Part shown: piece after piece, positions 35,408-44,958 of the stretch | Position numbering within the stretch: the first letter of the stretch is position 1 | How the letters are laid out: every line of letters begins with the position of its first letter | Translations under genes and position numbers: made by a program | The notes under the pieces: generated by a model | What the model saw: only the letters and a program-made list of their open reading frames with translations | Told to the model about the DNA's origin: nothing | The model's database searches: none | DNA from: Cinnamomum chago | Lineage: Eukaryota; Streptophyta; Magnoliopsida; Laurales; Lauraceae | Direction: 5' to 3' | Length of the DNA: 64,000 nt | Assembly: GCA_038049695.1 (NCBI GenBank) | Contig: CP142451.1 | Coordinates: forward strand, 70,386,001 to 70,450,000

Positions 35408-36463
35408 GTATGTTATAATGCACCATAAGTATAAGATAATTGATAATTTATAGTCTATACCTTCACTAATAATTCCTACATTTGATGTTCACAAAATGGC
35501 GTCAAAAATTATACAGACGGTTAGGTACAGAGCATCTGTCATCTGAATCTTGTGTTCTAGTTGTGAGTCAAGAACATACATCTGAATTTTCTATCATGTT
35601 CATCGCATCTGTCATCCCCGAATAATTAGGAAACAGGCCACAGAAATTTTTATGCATCTCCATAATGGCTAATGTTGAACTCTGACCAATTCTTATCCTG
35701 CTTCTTTTTTTCTTTTTTCTTTTTTTCTCACTAATAATAGGTAATAGCCTGGCTGATCAAAAGTGGGTTAGTGATAAATGCTCAGTACTTTTTTCAGCCA
35801 AAAAATTTACAACTCCGTTCATAAGAGATTACCAAGATGCATATAGTCATGTTCCTGTATGAGTTGCATTTTTCACAAAAGTAGGTATGTTTACCTTGTT
35901 TGTTCTTATTCGTTGGAGAGAAGATTGCTAGATTCCCTGTGCATCCATTTTTGTTTTTTGGGAAAAACCTAACAGGAGGACGAGGAATCTGACATTGAAA
36001 CAATGGTGGCCACATATCCCTGCTTTATAAAGACATTGGTTTCCTGATTAAAACAGAGCTAAAACTACATAATGGAAACCAGCACTAGTTATCTATATGT
36101 CGGTTTAACTCCACATGGATGTACCCAAAGTGCAGGTGATTGGCATTTCTAGACAAAGCAAAAGTTCGTATGTTTTTTGGAAGAATTAAGTACTACATTA
36201 TGTTTTTTACATTACAGGTGCTGCATTGTAACCAATTGAGAGAGAGAGAGAGTACTGCACTGTATGTGTTTCTTTTTCTGGGTTTTTTTCTTCACCTTTC
36301 CCCAATTCAAACTGGTTTTTTGGTTGCTGTAGTAGGTTTGAAATGATCAGAAAATCAATTTTGTAGAAAATCGCATGCCCTTTCTCATATATTCACTCAC
36401 AAATGAGTAGCTTGCTTATTCATGTTTTTCTGTGTATATTTTCTTTTTCCTGTCATGTACAGT

Positions 36464-36971
36464 TATCAGACAAGAGGACGTGGTTGGAGCATAGCTTTTG
36501 CTCTAGACACTGGGGAAGCTCCTGATAATTAATGGTGGCCAGGAAGGCGTTGATAGGGATAACACAGGACTCGACAGTACTCGGTTGGGCAGGATAGTTC
36601 AAGTTGGTGGCAAGCAGCTATTGGAGAAGCTGAACTCAGCTAGAAAAAACTTCCCCATGAAGATATTTCTCTTGCTCTTGGGTTTCGACACGGCCAATGC
36701 ACTGGCAACAATATTAGGACAGACGGCTGACTGGGATGTGCTGGTAGCTGGTGTCATGGTTGCTGCCATTGAGGGCATTGGCATGCTCATGTACAAAAAA
36801 CCGATGTCAGCTTCAAATGGGAGATTGCAGTCATTGGTGGTGATGGTGAATTATTGGAAAGCTGAGACGAGGATAGGTCTCTTTTGGATTCCTGGCTCAA
36901 CATTTTCTGCTGTTAAGGGAATTATCAATGGTTTGGAGACTGTATCATTATTGATTATAATATTTGTATAA
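36464..36971 (+). pseudogene. Captured fragment of a Ycf20-like protein gene (NPQ7-like)
   Basis: Ycf20-like proteins are nuclear-encoded plastid membrane proteins; the Arabidopsis relative NPQ7 affects non-photochemical quenching. Recognisable blocks are LGRIVQVGGKQLLEKLNS, NFPMKIFLLLLGF, ALATILGQT, VAAIEGIGMLMYKKP and VVMVNYWKA, including both hydrophobic membrane segments. The sequence begins after a TGTACAG acceptor-like site. The upstream exon part (RGRGWSIAFALDTGEAPDN) is cut from the main frame by stops. After NYWKA the family's short C-terminus is replaced by unrelated residues, and no transit peptide is present. So it is a truncated capture, one frame of 128 codons (36,585-36,971) remaining open. 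Confidence 0.85.
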
Positions 36972-37139
36972 TGAAATGAATGATTTGATGAAAAATGGCG
37001 ATGGTTTGTTTATTTAGCAACTTTTGTTTGCATGTATTTTTTATATTGAATATAGGTACACGAACAGGTTTATTTTTTGATACAGGTGTACAAACAGGTT
37101 TATAGGAAAATTATATTGAAAAAAATATATAATATTTGA

Positions 37140-37712
37140 AAAAAAAATACTTTTACCGACGTTTTTTACGTCGGTAAAAAGTATTTTATTTTTTTTATTT
37201 TTCTATTTTTACCGACGAAACAAACCGTCGGCAAAAGTATTTTATTTTTTATTTATTTTTCTTTTTTCTTTTTGTCGACGAAACAAAACGTCGGCAAAAG
37301 TATTTTATTTTTTATTTATGTTACTTTTTCTTTTTGCCGACGAAAAAACACGTCGGCAAAAGTATCTTATTTTTTTTCTTTTTTCTTTTTTCTTTTTGCC
37401 GAAGAAAAAAACAACGGCAAAAGTATTTTATTTTTTATTTATTTTTCTTTTTTCTTTTTGCCGACGAAAAAAAACGTTGATAAAAGTTATATTAAATATT
37501 TAGAAAAGTAAAATAAAATTACCGAACGTCGGCAAAAGTCAAATAATCGTCGGTAAAAATATAAGTTTTGCCGACGGAAATATGTTTCATCGATAAAAAT
37601 TTTTGTCCACCATTTTTTACCGACGTCTAGCCGACGAAAATAATTTCGTCGGTAAACTTTTTACCGACGTTTTTTAAGCTTTTGGCGACGAAAATTTTCG
37701 TCGTTGAATGTG
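37140..37712. repeat. Right subterminal repeat array of the CACTA element
   Basis: Five to six units of about 65 bp: a T-rich spacer (TTTTATTTATTTTTCTTTTT) followed by a hairpin such as GCCGACGAAAAAACACGTCGGC (stem 7, near 37,338). More CCGACG/CGTCGG words follow to 37,690. 36,972-37,140 is AT-rich with a short duplicated phrase (AACAGGTTTAT). Confidence 0.9.
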
Positions 37713-37730
37713 CAAACTGTTATAGTGGTA

Positions 37731-38873
37731 TATCAATGATAAGCAAGTTTTGTGAAACTTTAAAACAAAATACATGTGATTTGTGAAGTTGTTGAATCCA
37801 AAACATAAGATAGATTTGAAAGTGATTTTCTTAAGATGAAAAACAACAACCAAAGATTCAACCAAGTATAGGAATCATGTTACATATAATTTCAAAGATA
37901 ATTCCAAAACATGATTCACTTAGATATACTAATTTGAGTCCTACTTGGTTTGAATCAAGGTGATGTATCCAAAATAATAAATCAATTCAATACATATATA
38001 TGTTAAGGACACAACAAATCATAGTTAACATGCCTAAAAAGATTTACTAATAATTTAAGCAAAGCATGAAAACATTTGAAAAGGAAAACTAAGCTTACAT
38101 AGAAGATTTACTTATGATTCCAAGCTTTAGCTTCCCTTTTTGATCAACTAGCATCCCTTAGCTCATTCCATTTTGTTTGGTCTCAAAATACCTCAAGGAG
38201 TATCCCTTAGATCCTCAAGTTTGGCCAAGGAATGAACTTTAATTTATATAAAATGTTGTCCAACGACTATCTTGTCGGTCGACCGACATTTGGAGTTCGG
38301 TCGACCGAACTCAATGGTCATATTCCAATGGTCAAATATTTTGAAAGTTTGCTGACCGAAATACACTTGTCGGTTAACCGAACTGAAGTTCGGTCGACCG
38401 ACAGGTGACCGACCGCTGACCGAAGTTCCCAGAAAATACAGATTTCATATTTTGGAATCGAAACCGACAGCTGACCGACAAAGGTTCGGTTGACCGAACT
38501 TTCCCTGATTATAATGATTCATAAAAATGATTTTTGAAATGGAAACTTGGTCTTGGAGGTCTAGGCCATTGAATCAAGCCTGGAAACATTTTTAAAAACA
38601 TGAAACCTAAAATGCCTAAGATGATTTGAAACTTTTAAAACCATAGGCAAGCTTGATTCGAAAATCTTCTTTTGATAACTAAATGCATCCAAGTTTAAAA
38701 ACAAAACATGCATAAATCAATATTTTCATAAATCAATATTTCTACAAGTCTAAAAAGCAATGCATGTGTAAATCAAGATTTCAAGAATTTCTAAATCAAT
38801 GCATGTGTGAAAATTCAAATGATGCTAAAATGATAATACATCCATCAAATTGCAAAACACAAAATCCCTAACA
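37731..38873 (-). repeat. Sirevirus-like LTR, right part (U3 side)
   Basis: Starts TGTTAGGGATTTTGTG at 38,873 on the minus strand. A TATATAAATT-type TATA box lies near 38,240-38,250. Just upstream of it, 38,265-38,510, a cluster of CGGTCGACCG-like palindromes and GCTGACCG words fills the promoter-proximal U3. Confidence 0.8.
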
Positions 38874-39225
38874 ATCTCCTCCTTTGCAATTTGATGGCAA
38901 CTTACTCAACACCGAATTTACACACTAAGTCTTCAGCTCCCCCTAAGCTGGACAAGTCTTGAAATCTCTTGGATGCTTTCTTCTCTTAGCTTGGGCTCTA
39001 GTTCTTTTTCTTCATTCTTCCATGATGCTTAGAGCTTGATCATCTTTCAAGCTTCCTTTTTGTCTTTCTCTCTTTGGTCAAGCATCTTCTTTAGCTCCCA
39101 AGCTTTCTTTCTTCTTCCATCTCTCCCCCTTTGACCATGCACGCTCTCCCTTTGGCAAGATATGCATTCTCTTCCCCTTTGGAAATTATACAATATCTCC
39201 CCTTAGACAACTTGGACATTCATTT

Positions 39226-40317
39226 GCCAAGTGAGTTTTACAAAAAACCAAACCAAGACCTAATGAAACACACATGTCCTCATCAAGTAATACATCAATC
39301 AACTTCAAGTACCATATCTCCTTTAATATAGCTCTGATTTGAATGATCTTGAGCTCTAAAATATCTACTCAGAAAGATCTTTCCATTGATATACAGGACT
39401 TAAAAATCCACCAGACGGATCAAAAGTTATAAGTATTTGAAACTCATCTATCTATGGCCCGATGAAAAAGATCCCTATCCTCGTCAGGTGTGAGTTACAC
39501 TTGGTGAGGAGGTGCCTGCTCCTCACCAGTTGCAAGGAGCACCTCTTGTTTCATCAAGTATAAAGGAGGGAGTTTTCCACCTATAAATACCCATTTGCCT
39601 CCCTTTTGAGGGACTTCTACCAATTCTCCTTACATCTCCAGTGTTTTGGGAGTTCTAGTCTCTTGAGTTCATTTCTCTAGGTCATTGCCTTACATGGGAA
39701 CCGGGTGTCAGTGTCTCTTCTTGACTTATTGATCTAATCGCTGGTCCCTAAGTGCAAGGCCATCAATATTGTAGTTTTACTCGATGAGTCGGGATCGTAT
39801 CCACATGGAGTTATTTACTTGAAACTGTCCTAAACTCCTAATAAAAACTAGAACTAGCCTAAATAGAGTTTATACATCAATTGCTCTACTGAAATAAAAG
39901 TCTAAAAATAAAGTTAATTACATCCCATAAAAATAATTACAACTTTGAATAAAAAGGCCTAATCTAAAAATAACCTAGACTATATTAATGCTAAAGACTG
40001 CAAAAGAACAGATTCATTAGACCATCAATATAATCAAAAATTAAAAAAATCATATTTAATAGGAATAAAAGAAAAGAAAATATCGATTTAGATTTCCAAT
40101 TTCCAATAATCAAACTCCATACTTAGGGCCAATAAATTAAATTAGAAACACAACACTAAGCATAATTTGTCACTTTATGCAAACACGTTGTGTTGATCTA
40201 TCAACAATCATTAATGCGACTCATCAATCTTATTTATTCCATGAGCATCTCTAAGAAAACATGAACAAGAGTTTGAAAATCAAAAACTCTAAATGGACTC
40301 ACCTACTACTAGGGATG
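39226..40317. other. Dispersed repeats; no gene
   Basis: 39,226-39,560 is another copy of the repeat at 27,240-28,200. 39,585-39,760 has a CCTATAAATACCC TATA-like box and a following CT-rich stretch, suggesting an LTR fragment on the plus strand. 39,760-40,317 contains the GATCGTATCCACATGGAG phrase that recurs in plant retroelement DNA, then AT-rich sequence. Confidence 0.45.
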
Positions 40318-40667
40318 TAAATGGGTACCCGATTCTCCGATTAGCCGGAGGTTCCGACCCGATAAAAATCGGGTCTAGGTCCTTATTTAGGCCCCGATAA
40401 ATAAATGGGTCTGGGTCCGGTTCCACCTTGGTTCAGACCCGTAGACCCGAGACCCAACATATTACCTCAATTTTTGAAAATCTCTCCTAAAAACCATGTT
40501 TTTTTAATATCATTCTCTACCTAAACCTAGACCTGGATCTAGACCCGTCTCATATATGGTTTTGGTTTCGGTTCCGGAGTCAATAAACCAATTATGAAAT
40601 GGTTCTAGGTCTGGATCTGGTTCCACCTTCTCCCTAACGGTTCCAGTTCCGAGTCCAACATGGACCA
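40318..40667. repeat. MITE-like repeat cut by Tat copy 2
   Basis: Starts CTAGGGATGTAAATGGGTAC and is rich in ACCCG/CGGGT and GGTTCC words, as in common plant miniature elements with ends of CTAGGGATGTAAA type. The opposite end is not present because the Tat LTR starts at 40,668. No protein. Confidence 0.5.
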
Positions 40668-43246
40668 TGTTGACACCAAAAAAGTCACTTTGCCTCTTCA
40701 ACATCAAGAAGCCACATGAAGTCGCATCCTACTACAAAACAGGCAATGCTGCTTCAAGCATCAGATCTTATCAGAATCAAACAAAAACTGCAATATCCTT
40801 CAAGACAGCCAAAAGAGGGGTTCACATGAAATTTCGGGCCATTCCAACATCATTTGACCCAACCTCACTCTTCCGACAGCTAAACAGGTGCTCCAGGCAG
40901 CGACGGCGTCGAAGACATCAAAACTTCAATCAGAGCCTACAGATGATCTCAAAATACCTCCAAATGGCTCCATGCCAAATTTCAAGTCAAACCGACAACG
41001 TTTGACCCTCCATCAACCCTCGAGCAGTAAAATCAAGCCTCTCGGCGGCGAGAACCACCGAGGCCATCACTCATCAAACGGAGCACATGGGCGGCTTCAA
41101 CATTCTTCTAAAGGGCTGCACGTCAAATTTCAGGTCATTCCGACAACGTTTGACTCGACTTTGACGCTCCGAAACAAAATCAAGGCTACCGGCGGAGGAG
41201 CACCCCCAGGACCATGACATCCAAATCAGAACCAACGAATCATCTCAAAATGACTCCAATAGGCTCCCTGTCAAATTTCAAGTCAATCAGACATCGGTTG
41301 ACCACACATCAAAATGCGGCAACTTCTTCGCGGTAAAATCAAGCCTTCTGGCGACGGGACCCCAAACGGCTTCAAAACTCAAGAAAAATCCCATGGCTGG
41401 TCCTATCTACTGCTCAACAGGCTTCATCTCGAATTTCGGGTTATTCCGACATCATTTGACCTAGTTTCGACTCTTGACGGAAAATCGGCTACAAAGTCTT
41501 CGGCTTTTCCAAAAAATAGGAAACTTTGTGCTCTGATTTGTATGACTTCTCGTCAGGTTTTCTTCAGGAAAATCAAGCCAATAAATGAGGAGAAATGTCA
41601 AGAAAAATCCAGGAAAAAACGACAGCGAAAAAGACCAAAGAACTGCCGAGAAACGGCGACCAAAAGGGGACCAATCCCTATGGTTGCCGGCGACCTTGGC
41701 CCATGGTCGCCGCCGGCGGCCCTAACCCATGGTCGTCGGAAATTCGAGTCACCGGATTCGTCGCCGGTGGCCCGTTTTCCGGCCTTTTTGCGTTTCGGGA
41801 GTTCCAGGCCCTGTGATTTCTTGAAAATCTGAGTTTCGATGCTCGAAATCGACTGATCTCCATCGACATCTCGGATCTGCCGTCAAGAGCATGAAATCAT
41901 CATTGATCGCTCCAAGATCGCCAACCGGCTGACCAAGAAAGTGCACTTTCTGTCCGACCATTCGAGAAATCGACAAGACACATGTCACCGGCCCGCTGGT
42001 ATCAACCAATGTCTGAAGTTGCATCACCATCCGACATCAAACATCATGCAGATCCATCAGTGATCATCACAAGAAGAATTCCAAAAGACGCAGCGCGACC
42101 CGCGACTCTTCAAATGCCCTGGCGACCACTTATTGTCGTTAATTGACCCGTTTTATGATAACTTAATACGGTCATTAACTCATTATTTTGGACGGCCCAA
42201 TCAAAATCAAGCAAATGGGAGTTATAAATCCAAGCAATCATGGCATTAAAACCATGAAACTCCCCTCATCATGGAGATTAAAGGCGATTAAATGCCCATC
42301 ATCTTCCACCGGCCAATCACAAGCCAAGAAAAGGGAGTTGCAAAATCAAGAATTAAAACTTGTAACTCCTCCCATCAATGCCATCAATTCCCTCATCATG
42401 GGTCATCAATCCCATGAATCACCAGTTGGCTACCAAGGGCCTATAAAAAGGGGGTAATTCCAAGAAATCCAGGGACAGACACATACACACGGTAGAGAGA
42501 GATCCATACTCACAAGAAAGGAAGAAGAACTCTGAAGAAACCCTGCTACTCTGCCGAAACACCACGAGGTGATCAAAGTCCCTTGGGGGGCCACCCCCCA
42601 AGGTCTCCTCCCTCCTTTTATCCAACATGGCCTAAACGTGGCCCTTCAACCCATTTACTCGTTTTTTCATTGGATATGGGACCTTCCCTTGGTCTTTATC
42701 CTCTAAAAGACTGAGGTCCAAGCCAAGCCAAAATATCAAAGCATCAAGCGTTCTCATCTGAAGGACGATGGCGAAGTCCATACATGACTTACGACCGTCA
42801 ATCTGAACAAGTCCTAACAATCTCCTGAGAAGTCAAATACCTTTTCTTACTTTTCTTTGTATTTTGTATTATTTGTAAAGAGACAAAAAATCACATTTCT
42901 TGTCTTTCATTATTGATGAGATTTGTAAATTGCCTTTCACGGCACAAATCGCCTTCTACGGCACAAACCGCCTTTCACAGCAAACAAAATGAAATCGCCT
43001 CTCACGGCATTTAAAAAATTATATCTTTCTTAAAATATATGTGCAATGGAAAGTTAGAAAAAAAAATTGATTTCCTTTATACTTGCGAAGGTGAATCTCC
43101 GGATCACCATTTCAAATTCCAAGTAGAATAGAAAATCTGGCATACCCGTACAAAAAGATGTTGATGACCTCGCTTTTCCTCCTCCGCCATGCTCCCGGCA
43201 GCCCCAGGAGTGGGAAGGAGAGGACGAAAGGTCGGAGCTCCCATCA
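40668..43246 (+). repeat. 5' LTR of Tat copy 2
   Basis: Starts TGTTGACACC at 40,668, as in copy 1. A TATAAAAAG TATA box lies at 42,442-42,450. The proposed end is ...CCATCA at 43,246, three bases before TGGCATACCCGGTGGGACTC (43,250-43,270), the candidate primer binding site. The inner edge is uncertain, as in copy 1. The U3 carries five W-box-bearing units near 40,836, 40,979, 41,126, 41,275 and 41,438 (spacing 143-163 bp). Confidence 0.7.
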
Positions 43247-43439
43247 AGTTGGCATACCCGGTGGGACTCGTTCATTTGAGAACGCGATGCTTGAATTCTT
43301 AGGTTCCTTTCTAGTTGGTGGCCTATGTTGGATCTTGCATCCAAAAAAAAAAAAACATTATGGGAATTTTGGAAAATTTCTACCTTTGAACTTATTTCCA
43401 TTCTTTCTCATTTCAAAAAAAAAATCTCCAAAAAAAAAA

Positions 43440-44430
43440 AAAATCTGATTTCTCGTTTTTGGATTCAATTTTGAGAAACTTTGATCCTCTCCTCTTTGAA
43501 CTTGATAGCTCACAGAAATGTTCACAGCTATTGTTCTTATCGGGGAATGGGTCATCTTTTCTCTTTGATGAGTCCGATAGGGATTTCCAAAAAAAAAAAA
43601 AAAACTCTTCAAAAAACAAAAACTCCTTAAAAAAATCTCTTTTTTTTGGATTCAAATTTGAGAAAGTTTGGTCCCTTCCTTTTCGGATTTAGCGCTCGCA
43701 GAAATGTTTGAGCCTTTATTCGGATTGGGACACCATTCGTTCTCTTTGATGAATCCATTAGAAATTTCAAAAAAAAAAATTTCAAAACCCACTAAGGTTG
43801 CACCAATTGCATTCTTTGACAAAAGTGGATCTAAAAAAAGCGTTGTCCAGAGTGTGGAGGCAACTAGACTGTTCGAGGCAAGGGTCCTTCAAACGGGTTC
43901 ACTAAGTAATCCTACCCTTACCTGGGGGTTGATCTATCTACTAAGGTTTCATAAGACCGAATTGGAGACCTATGTGTAATCTTCAAAAAAACTCTTAAAA
44001 GAAAATCTTCAAAAAAAAAAAAAAAAAACTTTCGTTACATTTGAGTTCAGATTTGAGAAACTTTGGTTTCTTCCTTTTCGGGTTTAGTGCTCGCAGAAAT
44101 GTTTGAGCCTTTATTCGGATTGGAACACCATTTGCTCTCTTTCATGAATTCAGTTTCGATAAAAAAAACCTTCGTTATTTTGAATTCAGATTTGAGAAAT
44201 CTTGGTTCTCTCCTTTTCGGATTTAGCGCTCGCAGAAATGTTTGAGCCTATGTTCGAATTGGAACACCACTTGCTCTCTTTGATGAATTCAATCTTGACC
44301 TTTCAAAAAATCTCCGTCATTTTTGGGTTCAAATTCAAGAAATTCTGGTCCATTCCCGTTCGGACTAAGTGCTCGCAGAAATGTTTAAACCTTGTTCGGA
44401 TTGGAATACCATTTGCTCTCCTTTATGAAT
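43440..44430 (+). repeat. Tandem repeats in the leader of Tat copy 2
   Basis: Six or so units of about 125-200 bp with GCTCGCAGAAATGTTTGAGCC and CTTCCTTTTCGG words (near 43,480, 43,670, 44,080, 44,200 and 44,350), separated by A-runs. These are the reverse-complement equivalents of the copy 1 leader repeats. 43,790-43,980 between units is conserved with copy 1 (17,030-17,200). 44,580-44,775 is the conserved leader block before gag. Confidence 0.8.
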
Positions 44431-44847
44431 CCAATCGTGACCTTTTAAAAATCTCATCTCGTGTCCCTTCCAAGGATGCGATTTACAACATTTGTGCCTA
44501 GTGGTGCTAGTACGCCCTTTCAGGTCTACTGTATTCGCTACCGACACATTTCTATCTCTAACCTTATATCATCTTACCTCGAGTGAGCATTGCTTCTCGG
44601 TTATTTGAATTAAGGTTCACAATTGTTTCTAGCAGTCACTGGAATGCTCTCCCTGAGCCTACCATACTTGCATTTAGAACAATTGTACCCTCTATGGCTT
44701 TTTGCCTCTTTCATCTTGCTTGGGCTGGGCCATGTCCCCTCGAGTGATTTGAAAAGACAAAACCATAGTTATTTTCCATTTATGATCACTACACTCGTGT
44801 GATTACTAATGGATCTGGTCTTGTTTCAAAAGTTTTCCAAACTAACA

Positions 44848-44958
44848 ATGGCAACTTCATTGATCATCACTTTCGATAAGAACAAGTACCAACTCTTGCT
44901 TCAAGAAAAGCAAAACAAGCGCATTCACAAGCACTCCAGCAGCTGCCGAAGCGACATG
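44848..44958 (+). pseudogene. gag: Start of gag, Tat copy 2
   Basis: Reads MATSLIITFDKNKYQLLL followed by a Lys/Arg-rich stretch, matching the copy 1 gag start. The chromodomain element's LTR begins directly after it. Fossil. Confidence 0.85.

Larger units (their letters stand above)
28897..37727. mobile_element. CACTA (En/Spm) transposon carrying host gene fragments
   Basis: Ends are CACTACAACAGCTTGCACTT at 28,897 and, inverted, CACTATAACAGTTTGCAC ending at 37,727. Both flanks carry the 3-bp target duplication gta, the CACTA rule. Subterminal regions are packed with CCGACG/CGTCGG repeats. No transposase (TNPD/TNPA type) is recognisable, so it depends on an autonomous relative. Of its 8.83 kb, 1.8 kb is a later solo LTR. 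The interior holds pieces of topoisomerase I, an LRR receptor-like protein and a Ycf20-like protein, i.e. a Pack-type CACTA. Long terminal hairpins plus captured exons could make it a small-RNA source (inference). Confidence 0.93.
28202..39225 (-). mobile_element. 3' end of a Sirevirus-like Ty1/copia element, split by a CACTA transposon
   Basis: A 3' LTR of about 1.84 kb read leftwards from TGTTAGGG (38,873) to ...ACTTTCA (28,202). It is preceded by the polypurine tract CAAAGGAGGAGAT (38,874-38,886). In the adjoining internal piece (38,887-39,225) further polypurine runs occur (AGGGGGAGCTG, AAAGGGGGAGAG, AAGGGGAGAT); repeated tracts of this kind are typical of Sireviruses. The rest of the element is absent. 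The LTR is interrupted by the CACTA element at 28,897-37,727. A fossil. Confidence 0.78.
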
